DNA from: Isotricha intestinalis | Taxonomy: Eukaryota > Ciliophora > Litostomatea > Vestibuliferida > Isotrichidae | Assembly (NCBI GenBank): GCA_023807065.1 | Contig: JAJJLU010000358.1 | Span: forward strand, 1-64,000 | Length of the DNA stretch: 64,000 nt | Reading direction: 5' to 3' | Shown here: one piece after another, positions 21,900 through 31,023 of the stretch | How positions within the stretch are numbered: position 1 is the stretch's first letter | Layout of the letters: every line of letters begins with the position of its first letter | Notes under the pieces: model-generated | Told to the model about the DNA's origin: nothing | Database searches by the model: none | The model's input: the letters and a program-made list of their open reading frames with translations, nothing else | Program-made: the position numbers and the translations under genes

Positions 21900-23573
21900 T
21901 TATATTTCTTCATTTTTATAATTATTAAAAAATTCTCTTATTTTAGTAAAAATTCTTTTTTCAGATTCTCCATTTTCATTATAAACATCAATAAAAATTC
22001 CTCCTTTCATAATATTTTTTTTATTTAAACTAAAATTAATTTTAAACCCTTCATCACATTCATCAAGAGAAACATCTTTAATATTTTTATATTCTAAATA
22101 AAACTTCAATTCTTTTTTAACTAAATTAACAATGAAAAAACCTTTTAAAGAAAAAACAATTAAAAAATCATCTTTAGAAAAATTAGAATAAAATTCACAA
22201 TCATTGAAAATGAAACAATTATCAATTTTTAAAATATTAATTTTTCTAATGACAAAATAAACTACTTCACTATGTTTTAAATTAAAGGTTTTAATGATTT
22301 TATATTTACCATAAAAAGCTCTTGAGAAACTTCTTTTAGGTAAAAAAGAATAATTAAAATCTCTATTAAGATTATTTTTAATTCCTTCAGTAGTTTTACT
22401 AACTAAATCAAAGACTCCAGAAATAGGTTTTAAAACAACACCTCCTAAACCTTTAATAATTCCTTTAGAAAATCCTTTCAAATTTTCTTTTTTTGCTCCT
22501 TCAATTGGTTTTCTAATTACATCAGTTACTCCATGAAAAACTCCAATAGAAAAATTAGAGAATCCATATCCAATACCTTGAATAATATTTTTTGGTTTTT
22601 GAGTAATTTTTTTTCTTTCTATTTCATTTATATATTTAGTATCTCTACTTAATAATAAAAAAGATTTACTTATTCCAGATGTTATTTTACTTGTTGAACT
22701 TAAAGTTCCAGAAACTGTATTTTTTGCTAAACTTAATGTTCCATCAAATAATCCTATTGCTCCTTGTAATGGTCCTTTCATTATTCCTTTTGCAGGTTTT
22801 ACAAATAAATCTTTCACTCCATGACTTAATGATGAAAATAAATTTAAAGGATCTCCTATTATATCTATTGATGATACTAATTTTAATATTTTTCTCATAA
22901 AATTCTGACGATATATATTTATTATTGCTGTTGTTAAATTATGAATATTACCTGTAAAATTATTTATTATACATCCATTTAAATGAATTTTCACTCTTTC
23001 TATATTTGATACTGTGTTTAATAATGAAGGAAGTATTTCTGAATTTGATGTTGATGATGTTAAAAGACTTGAAAATATTTTATCTTTTGTTAAATTTTGA
23101 AATGTTAAAGAAAATAATAAAGGAGATAAATTTATTTGAGATATATATACTAATTTTTCCTTCTCTTGAATTGTATTTATATTCGTTTTTGTTATCCATT
23201 CTGGCATAAAATAACTCTCTTTTATTATTATATCTTCTTCTTTATTTGTTAAATTAAATATACCTTCATCTTTTTTATTATAAAATATTGGATTTATGTT
23301 TGTTATTATTGTATTTAATTCTATTGTAATATTTTGAATAAAATTTAATAATCCTTTTACTACATTACTTTCTATTGAAAGAATAAATGATTGGATTAAA
23401 TAATTTAATAATGATATTTTTATTATGTTATTCTTTGTATTCATTGTTATTAACATTGCAAAATTAAAAAAAGGGTTTGTGTCATTTCCACTTATTGTAT
23501 TTGAAGTACTTATTATTGTATTATTATTTGAATTTGTAGAATTTTTTATTATTTTTTGATTATGATATTTTAT
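21900..23573 (-). pseudogene. VPS13: VPS13 C-terminal fragment (lacks the N-terminal lipid channel)
   Basis: From the first ATG at 23456 this frame codes 518 residues. It matches the C-terminal region of VPS13 bridge-like lipid-transfer proteins: a LLNYLIQSFILSIE-type segment, Gly-rich amphipathic helices of the ATG2_C/VPS13_C type (GIMKGPLQGAIG, GIIKGLGGVVLKPISGV; residues 205-370), and a C-terminal PH-like region. The frame stays open for 39 codons upstream of that ATG, to a TAA at 23576-23574. That extension contains NPFFNFA, which belongs to the VPS13 fold, but no start codon. The 5' end is therefore missing rather than merely short. The missing N-terminal part lies at 31024-39129 on the other strand. 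If transcribed it would make only the membrane-anchoring end of the protein. Confidence 0.8.
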
Positions 23574-23755
23574 TTATATTTTTTTTTTGTTTTTTTTGTT
23601 TTTTTGATTGTTTTTTTTTAATATATTTGTGTGTCTTTCTTGAATTTTAATGTTTATTTATTTCATTAATTTATTTTAAATTTTCATTATAATTGAATTA
23701 TATTAAATTAATATAATAAATAATTATAAATAATTAATTACTGTTTATTTAAAAT

Positions 23756-26700
23756 TCATTCAATTTTTTCTTTCCATTTTTTAAAATAATCTGAATTGAA
23801 AATATCTTCTTCACTTGGTCTCTCATTTGCTTCACTTTCTGTCATCCAGTATATTAACTTTGATTCTTCTGGATATTTCTCTTTAACTTTATCCACAATT
23901 ATTCTTTTATTTCTTAAATTAATAATTGATTCTCTTCTTTCCATTAATGAATAAAAACATCCACACATTTCATATAATATAACTCCACAAGCATAAATAT
24001 CTACTTTTTCATTATATATTTTTTTATTAATTTGCTCAGGTGATAAATAAAGTGGAGTTCCCACAACATCCTCTTTTATAATTTGTCTATTATTTATTTG
24101 AGTTGCTAATCCAAAATCTCCAATTTTAATATCTTTATCATTTATAAATATATTAGCTGGCTTTATATCTCTATGAATAATTCCTCCTGAATGTATTTTA
24201 CTTAAACTTTTTAAAATTTGATGTGTAAATCTAAAAATAATTTTCCTATCTATATTATTCCCTTTGTCAGCATGCTCTTGAATAAATTGGTCTAAAGGTA
24301 ATCCATCACAATATTCCATTTGTATAAAAAAATATAAATTTTCCTCTAAAGTTGAATTTTTTTTACTAATTATACTTCTTTTAGAAAATAAATTAGAATC
24401 ATCTCTAAATTGGATGACTGGTTTTGGGATTTTTTTATAATTTTTCTCAATTTTTTCATCATCACTTGCTGCACCATCAATATCAAATATTTTATTCACA
24501 GAATTATTTGAATTACTTTGAATTTCATCTTCAAAAATAATTGATTTTTTATTATTATTTTCATCATTACTATTTATACTTTCATTAATTTTTGATAAAG
24601 TAGAAGGTATATTTTTGTTAAATGAATATTTTTCTGATATTTTTTTCAAATTAGAACTGTTTCTTAAAGTATTTGATAAAAGAGAAGATGAATCATTGAG
24701 TTGAGAAAAATATTTCGTAGCAGAACCTAAATTTCCATCAAACCAACAAGTTTTATATTCAACTATATGTTTGCTTCTTATTTTTGTCATTGTTTTAGCC
24801 TCAGTAACAACATTTTGTTCAGATAAATCAGATAATTTTATAATTTTTATTGCATATAATTCTTCATCAATTTTATGTTTTGCCTTTAAAACAACTCCAA
24901 ATCCTCCTTGACCTAATTTTCTTATATCTGTAAAATCTTTATCTAATCTCGTTTGTTGAAAGTTTTGATTATTAAATTGATATATATTATATTTTTGTTT
25001 TGTTTTTGAAGTTGTTGATTTATTTATTTTGGAATTATTATTTATTTTAGATGTATCTTGGGAAAGATGGTTTTTCGAAAAATAAACACTAGAATTTTCT
25101 CCCTTATTTGGTTCATAATCATCATCAAATGATATTGATTCTTCTTCTTTATCATTATTACTTTTATTATTACTTTTTTTTGAATAATCATTTCCAAATA
25201 TTATACTTTCTGAATTTTTCATATCTTCAGTGTATTTTCTGTTGTTTTTTATAAATGAATTTGTTTTCTCTAAGTTTTTTAATGTATTATTCATTGAATT
25301 ATTTTCACTTAAAAATAAATTTTCATTATCTACATTAAAGTTTTTAATTTCTTTATGAATTTTTTCTATTTCTTCTGTTTTATTGAAAACTGCTTTTGTT
25401 GTTTTCTTTGTTTCAAAAGTTATTGTATTATCTTTTTCATTTTCTCTTGAATTAATAGTAATTAAATCAATTCTTTGTTTTTGATGTTTTTTAATATTGT
25501 CTTCATTCATAATCGAAGTGAATTTTTGAAGATATTCATATGTGTTATTTTCATTATATAATATAATTCGATTTTCTGATTTATTTTTGTTTGATATAAA
25601 TTCTTTTTCTAATAAATCATTTTCATTTGATTCAGAATATTTATTTTGAGAAATACTTTGATTTAAGTTTTTTTCAGAAATTGACTTTATATGTTGTTCT
25701 TTTAATTCATTTATGTTATTATTCTTAAAACCATTAATTTCAGATTCTGAAGAAGAAGTTGTTTCAGCATTATTTTTAGAACTATTATCCTTATAATATT
25801 TAAATAATATAAATAAATGCGTTCCGAACATCATTCCAAATACAATTATAAGAGCAATCCAATTTTTTTTTAAATAATTTTTAATATCATTGAAATATAT
25901 TAATGATTTCTTATTTATAATTTCACCTAAATCAATTTTTATTTTTGATTTTTCATTAAAATATTGTTTAATTTCACCCAAAGTATTATCTTTATTCAAT
26001 GATTTTTTAATTTTTTTTATTTCTTTAACTCCTTCAAAATTTTTATCATAAATTTTAACAGGAACATTATCATCTTTATAATAAGAATGTATAGTCATAA
26101 CTTCATTTGAATTTATTCTATTAACTAAATAAGGTAAATTCTTTAATTGACGAAACTGATTATTAATATAATTTTCTTTGCATCTTTCATTTCCTCTTTG
26201 AATAATGACATCACTATAACTTGCTTTCCAAATTTCTTGATCTTCATTTAGACAAGATAAAATATAATCTACTCTTATAACAGTTAAAATATTAGGAATA
26301 TTTAAGGATTTTTTTTTAGAAAAATTAATAATTTCTTGGTTATCACTTTTTTCAATAATTCTTCCAGAAATAATATCAATTATGAAAAGTGAAGTCTTTT
26401 TATTTCCTATTAATAATAAATCATTAAAAGTAAGAGGTGATTGATTCACTAATTCTTTTAATGAAATTTTTAACTGTGTTAAATTTCCATTTTCATAAAT
26501 ATAAATTTTATCGTCTAAAGGTAATAATAAAATTTGATTTGTAACATTTTTTCCAATTATATCTGAAGTTATTAATTCATCTCCTAATGAAATTTCCCAT
26601 TTTTTTTCATTATTTGAATATGCATGTAAAAATCCATCTTTTGTTGTTATAAAAAATAAATCTGCTTTTTCAACTAAATAATTTCCTTCTTTGTTTTTCA

Positions 26701-26845
26701 ATGAATTTGGAAGAATTGATGGAAGTGTATTCTCTTGTGTTTTCACATTATCCATCAAATATATTATAATAATCAAAAAAAGAATGAGAAAGAATTTCGA
26801 TTTTGGAAATAAAAATTTGATTATTTGTTCTATAATATTTAACAT
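23756..26845 (-). CDS. PERK-like ER transmembrane eIF2alpha kinase
   Basis: 1029 residues. A hydrophobic signal/anchor lies at 13-31. The N-terminal domain (45-300) is beta-rich with PQQ/propeller-like repeats (FFITTKDGFLHAYSNNEKKWEISLG), like the lumenal sensors of PERK and IRE1. A membrane helix lies near 337-357. After a long disordered insert comes a protein kinase: GQGGFG near 643, YAIK, HRDIKPAN near 890, DFGLAT, GTPLYLSPEQ. A long insert between beta-4 and beta-5 and a helix-G segment reading MERRESIINLRNKR are characteristic of eIF2alpha kinases. Lumenal sensor plus PEK-type kinase fits PERK (EIF2AK3 family), which phosphorylates eIF2alpha under ER stress. All catalytic motifs are intact. 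Confidence 0.85.
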   Translation of the reverse strand: MLNIIEQIIKFLFPKSKFFLILFLIIIIYLMDNVKTQENTLPSILPNSLKNKEGNYLVEKADLFFITTKDGFLHAYSNNEKKWEISLGDELITSDIIGKNVTNQILLLPLDDKIYIYENGNLTQLKISLKELVNQSPLTFNDLLLIGNKKTSLFIIDIISGRIIEKSDNQEIINFSKKKSLNIPNILTVIRVDYILSCLNEDQEIWKASYSDVIIQRGNERCKENYINNQFRQLKNLPYLVNRINSNEVMTIHSYYKDDNVPVKIYDKNFEGVKEIKKIKKSLNKDNTLGEIKQYFNEKSKIKIDLGEIINKKSLIYFNDIKNYLKKNWIALIIVFGMMFGTHLFILFKYYKDNSSKNNAETTSSSESEINGFKNNNINELKEQHIKSISEKNLNQSISQNKYSESNENDLLEKEFISNKNKSENRIILYNENNTYEYLQKFTSIMNEDNIKKHQKQRIDLITINSRENEKDNTITFETKKTTKAVFNKTEEIEKIHKEIKNFNVDNENLFLSENNSMNNTLKNLEKTNSFIKNNRKYTEDMKNSESIIFGNDYSKKSNNKSNNDKEEESISFDDDYEPNKGENSSVYFSKNHLSQDTSKINNNSKINKSTTSKTKQKYNIYQFNNQNFQQTRLDKDFTDIRKLGQGGFGVVLKAKHKIDEELYAIKIIKLSDLSEQNVVTEAKTMTKIRSKHIVEYKTCWFDGNLGSATKYFSQLNDSSSLLSNTLRNSSNLKKISEKYSFNKNIPSTLSKINESINSNDENNNKKSIIFEDEIQSNSNNSVNKIFDIDGAASDDEKIEKNYKKIPKPVIQFRDDSNLFSKRSIISKKNSTLEENLYFFIQMEYCDGLPLDQFIQEHADKGNNIDRKIIFRFTHQILKSLSKIHSGGIIHRDIKPANIFINDKDIKIGDFGLATQINNRQIIKEDVVGTPLYLSPEQINKKIYNEKVDIYACGVILYEMCGCFYSLMERRESIINLRNKRIIVDKVKEKYPEESKLIYWMTESEANERPSEEDIFNSDYFKKWKEKIE

Positions 26846-27696
26846 TTTTTTATTTATTTTTTTTTATTTTTCTTATAGAGACTTTTTTAAATTTTAATTT
26901 ATAAAAAAATATTATTTTTGATGACGTGTTCTTTTGTAAATTATTTTAATTTTATTATTAGTATTTTTATTTGAAAATGGAATGAATTTTTAAGTAAATT
27001 AGTTTGTTATAATACAACCTATTTTTTAAATATGATTTTCTAGAATAATGAATTTATTATTCCATTTATTAAATTTTCTTAAATTTTTTCATCAATAAAA
27101 TAAATAAATTACATTTAATAAATTTCATAATTAATTATATGATTTTTTTAAAAAAGAATACAATCATAATTATTATAATTCTTTTGAAATTAAAAAATTG
27201 TAAGAGAATATTAAAATTTTCACATTAACAAGTAATTTAGAAATCTTATTTATTCTAATTAGATTAATTTTTTATTTCAATGTTAAATAAATTTATCCTC
27301 CTTTTACAAAATATTTTTGATTTAATTTTATAATTTTTACAACTTCCAAAAATAGAAATACCTAAAAACAAGCATTAATTAAGATTATTCTATTTAAAAA
27401 TTGTATTTTTAAAAATGAATGAAGAAAACAAAAAAAAAAAAAAATTTTGTATTTATAAATTTAACTTATAAAAAATAGTTACATTTATATTAATATATAA
27501 CTCGATCAAAATAAAAAAACAAACTGATTTTCCAAAATCTTATGAGCAAACTTTCATTTTTTCAAAAAAACAGCAAAAATCCAAAAACAAAAAAAACTAA
27601 AAATTAGTGTTTAAAAACGGATATATCAAAGTCAGAAAAAAAAATTAAATTTTAGAATCCTATAAAACCATGAAAATAAAAAAAAAATAAAAAATA
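26846..27696. other. 851-bp divergent intergenic region
   Basis: This lies between the PERK-like kinase (minus) and a secreted Cys-rich gene (plus) and must hold both promoters. No supportable coding or RNA gene is seen. The half nearest the Cys-rich gene (27480-27690) is slightly richer in C and G than its surroundings. A TGACGTG element lies at 26922-26928 (separate entry). Confidence 0.5.
26922..26928 (+). promoter_or_regulatory. TGACGTG element upstream of the PERK-like kinase
   Basis: TGACGTG, the core of unfolded-protein-response/CRE-type bZIP sites in animals and fungi, lies 77 bases upstream of the kinase ATG, written on the strand opposite to the gene. In DNA this A/T-rich a seven-base word with four G/C bases is uncommon, although one chance hit per several tens of kilobases is expected. 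Whether ciliates use such a site is not known to me. Confidence 0.2.
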
Positions 27697-28074
27697 ATGA
27701 AAAAATTAGCAATAGCAGCCTTCGCACTTTTTGCCTTCTCCTCAGAAGCTCAACTTAGAAAAAATGCATGCGTAGCAAAAGGAGGAAAATGTACTTTTAA
27801 TGCAAGTTGTTGTGGAACTAATGTTTGTCTTTCTCAAAGTGGAAATGTATGTGGACCTCATGTTAAAACTGGTTATGCATGCGGAGAAGACGGTGAATGT
27901 GGTGACAAATCTTTTTGTGATTATGCTAAATCAACTTCTACTAAAAAAGTTTGTATTCCAAAATATAACAATAATACCAAATGTAAAAAAGATAAACAAT
28001 GCCTTTCTGGACATTGTAATGGTAATTTAGGTGGAATAAGATCTGGAACTTGCAGAGCTTCTGCTACTTCTTAA
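27697..28074 (+). CDS. Secreted 14-cysteine protein, copy A
   Basis: 125 residues beginning with a clear signal peptide (MKKLAIAAFALFAFSSEA, cleavage expected near 18). The mature part has 14 Cys with spacing C-6-C-5-CC-4-C-7-C-9-C-5-C-5-C-11-C-9-C-5-C-4-C-11-C, implying a disulfide-knotted secreted protein with seven possible bonds. Copy B at 30411-30755 has the same pattern on the opposite strand, except for a seven-residue difference in one loop. Base composition is visibly less A/T-rich than the neighbours. No named family is certain; a colipase/Dickkopf-like or knottin-like fold is possible. Function unknown. Confidence 0.75.
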   Translation: MKKLAIAAFALFAFSSEAQLRKNACVAKGGKCTFNASCCGTNVCLSQSGNVCGPHVKTGYACGEDGECGDKSFCDYAKSTSTKKVCIPKYNNNTKCKKDKQCLSGHCNGNLGGIRSGTCRASATS

Positions 28075-28305
28075 ATATTTAATGAGTACTTAATATTTTC
28101 TTTTATATTATTATAAACTTTTAGGTATTTTACTTATTTTTTGTTTTTTCAAATTTTTTTATTTTAATATTCAAGTTTGATATACAAAATGACAAAAAAT
28201 CTTATATTAAATTAAAATATTTTTTTTGGAAACTAAACATGACAATTCATCAAAACATTTAGAATTAGAAAAATAATAAAAATTATAAAAATAAAAAATA
28301 ATTTA

Positions 28306-29961
28306 ATGAAAAAAACTATAAAAAGAATATTATTAAAATGTGATTTCATATCTCCAGAAATAACATTATTTTACAGAGGAATAGACTCTCATTCTTCAAT
28401 TTTTTCAGGAATTCTTTCAATTATATTATTAATAGGAATAATAATACTAACAATATATCTTTCAGTTGATTTGATAAAAAAGGAAAATCCAACTTCATTT
28501 TATTATTCAAAATATATAGAAGAAATAGGATCATTTCCTTTAAATTCAACTCATCTTCTTCATTATTTAGGAATGTACTCTTCATCAAATGTAGAAATTA
28601 AAATAAATACTAAAGCAATAAATATTATTGGTGTCAATATTAATGATGGAAAATTTTTAAAGAATACAAATGCTTCTAAATATTCTCATTGGATTTATGA
28701 AAATTGTGAAGATTCAGATTTAGGTGATTATATTAATAAATTTGATGATAAACAAAAAACTAATTTTTCTAATTGTTTATGTATATCTAAATATTATGAT
28801 TTAGAAAATAATAGAATTATTAATAAAAATGATGAAGATTTTGTATATCCAACTTTAAGTCATGGAGCCTCTCATTCAAATAATTTTGAATATGGAGTTT
28901 ATTATCAAAAATGTCAAAATAATACAATAATAAATAATAATAGTTGTTTCTCTGATAGTGGAATAGAAAAGTTTTTAGAAACAGTAATAGGTTATGAAAT
29001 TTATTTTATTGATCATAGTATAAATGTAGATATATATAAAGAACCAATTTTATATTCAATTCATAGAATAACAAGTGAAATAAATTCAAATTCATTTGTT
29101 TTAAATCACTTAAATTTCCATCCTGCAATTTTAAGAACAGATGATGGAATTTTTTTGGATACTGAAAAAATAGAATCCACATATACTTTTGATTACAATG
29201 AAAAAATAACACATTCAGATAATTCTATTCTTGGTTCATTTAATTTTTGGATACAAAATACTCAAGTTATTTATGATAGAACATATAAGAAAATTCAAGA
29301 TATTGCAGGAGGAGTTGATGGTATTGTTGAAATTGTTATGTTAATTGCTAAATTTATTAATAATATTTTATTAGGTGGATATTTGACTTTAAAAGATTTT
29401 TCTTTTGAAATAGAAAAAAATTTAAATATAAAAAACAATAGAATTAAATTAACTTCTCCTTTCTTTTATGGTCAAAAGGTAAAAAAATCTAATAATAAAG
29501 AATTTGATAATAAAATACATGTTACTAGAACATTAAATTCAAATAGAAGTTTAGTTAGAAGAAACACATATTTTATAACAAATTCAAATTATAATGAATT
29601 GGAATTATCAAAAGCTTTAACAAATACAATATCACTTAATAAAAATATAAAATATAAAAAGAAAAAAAAATTAAACTGGTGTTTTTATCTATTAAATGAA
29701 ACAAAAATAAAAAGATTTGAATATGTTGAGCAATTAGATAATAAAAGAGAAGAAATAATAAGTGAAGAAAAATTAATTGAAATATTTATGAATGTTGAAA
29801 GAATAATAGAAATGTTAAAAAGAGATATGAATTATTATTCTGACTCTGTAGGCAATGATACTAAAGAAGCAATTGAAATTAAAGAAATAGAAAGTGAAAA
29901 CAATCAAAATGACAGTCATATTGATTATATTCCTTCTCCATTAAATTTAAATAAAAGTTAA
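28306..29961 (+). CDS. Ciliate-type two-helix membrane protein
   Basis: 551 residues. A short cytoplasmic N-terminus is followed by a membrane helix at about 33-55. Then comes an ectodomain of about 270 residues with Cys and N-glycosylation sites. A conserved-looking block NFWIQNTQVIYDRTYKKIQDIAGGVDG sits just before the second membrane segment (about 335-360), and a basic cytoplasmic tail follows. The Y-x-R-x-Y-x-K-I-Q-D-I...GG block recalls a large family of putative transmembrane proteins in ciliates, from memory. The biochemical role of that family is unknown to me. It lies between the two inverted Cys-rich paralogues. Confidence 0.65.
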   Translation: MKKTIKRILLKCDFISPEITLFYRGIDSHSSIFSGILSIILLIGIIILTIYLSVDLIKKENPTSFYYSKYIEEIGSFPLNSTHLLHYLGMYSSSNVEIKINTKAINIIGVNINDGKFLKNTNASKYSHWIYENCEDSDLGDYINKFDDKQKTNFSNCLCISKYYDLENNRIINKNDEDFVYPTLSHGASHSNNFEYGVYYQKCQNNTIINNNSCFSDSGIEKFLETVIGYEIYFIDHSINVDIYKEPILYSIHRITSEINSNSFVLNHLNFHPAILRTDDGIFLDTEKIESTYTFDYNEKITHSDNSILGSFNFWIQNTQVIYDRTYKKIQDIAGGVDGIVEIVMLIAKFINNILLGGYLTLKDFSFEIEKNLNIKNNRIKLTSPFFYGQKVKKSNNKEFDNKIHVTRTLNSNRSLVRRNTYFITNSNYNELELSKALTNTISLNKNIKYKKKKKLNWCFYLLNETKIKRFEYVEQLDNKREEIISEEKLIEIFMNVERIIEMLKRDMNYYSDSVGNDTKEAIEIKEIESENNQNDSHIDYIPSPLNLNKS

Positions 29962-30410
29962 AATTTAATCCTTATGATTTTTAATTTAAATATAATTTTA
30001 AAAGTAAAATATAATTTCTATAATAAAGAATTTTGGAGATAATTTAAAATATAGTTTTAAAGTAATATTTTAAGAATTATAATAAGGTAATATTGTATAT
30101 TTTTTGATTAGAATTTTACAAATTTTTTCCAATGAGAAAATAACTTTATTAAAATTTACGCAATAAATAAATTAATTAAAAATAAACTTTTTAAAAATTT
30201 TAAAGGCTTAATTATCCATATATTCCCTCTAAATAATGAAAAATAATCAATGAATATATATTTTAATAAATCAATTCAATTTCAAGATAAAAAATCCAAA
30301 ATAATAAAAAATAAATAATATTAAAATTAAAAGAAAGAAATTTTCAAAAATATAATTACCATTAAAAAATTCCTTTTTTAAAATTTTAAAAAATGAATTT
30401 AAAAGAAAAT
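29962..30410. other. 449-bp convergent intergenic region
   Basis: A/T-rich DNA between the stops of the two-helix membrane protein (plus) and Cys-rich copy B (minus). No coding frame, RNA gene or repeat is recognised. Confidence 0.5.
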
Positions 30411-30755
30411 TTATTTGCATTTTCCATTTTTAACTCCTCCCCAATTTCCTTTACAAGAATCAGATTCGCATTGATAATCACGTTTGCATTTATGACCAGA
30501 TGAAAAAGGAGCAGTGCAAACACCATCATAGCAGAAATTAGGATCAAGACATTCTCCATTTTCTCCACAATTTTGACCAACACTTAAATGAGCTCCACAT
30601 ACTTTTCCATATTTTGAAAGACATACTCTGTTTCCACAACATTGAGCATTAAATGTACATTTTTCTCCACCCATTTTACATGAGGTTTTGGCTTTTAATC
30701 TTGCTTCTGTGGTAAAAGCAAATAAGGCTATTGCGGCAATTGCTAATTTTTTCAT
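30411..30755 (-). CDS. Secreted 14-cysteine protein, copy B
   Basis: 114 residues with signal peptide MKKLAIAAIALFAFTTEA, nearly identical to copy A. All 14 Cys are conserved and every inter-cysteine interval matches copy A except one loop, 4 residues here and 11 in A. Shared blocks include GEKCTFNAQCC and GENGEC. Outside the signal and Cys framework the proteins have diverged, so this is an old duplication or one under diversifying change. It faces copy A in inverted orientation with one gene between. Presumably secreted into the vacuole or medium, or surface-bound; function unknown. Confidence 0.75.
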   Translation of the reverse strand: MKKLAIAAIALFAFTTEARLKAKTSCKMGGEKCTFNAQCCGNRVCLSKYGKVCGAHLSVGQNCGENGECLDPNFCYDGVCTAPFSSGHKCKRDYQCESDSCKGNWGGVKNGKCK

Positions 30756-31023
30756 TATTTTTTTTTTTTTTCCAACAGATTTATAGTTTTGAAGTTATTT
30801 TTTTATTTTTTTTATTTTATACGTTTTTTTATTTTTTTTTTGTTATTTTTTTAAATAAATTTTTATTCAGGATATTATTAATTCATTTTATTCAGTTATT
30901 TAAAATTAATTAAATAAAATTAGATATTAATCGTGATATTTTATAAATATTATTAATCATTAAATTAGTATATATTATATCATTAATAATTTAAAATTTT
31001 TTTTATAATTAAATAAAAAGAAA

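Noticed and set aside
27697..28074. Calling the Cys-rich proteins toxins
   Set aside because: A signal peptide and many disulfides alone do not show toxicity; no matching toxin family is recognised.
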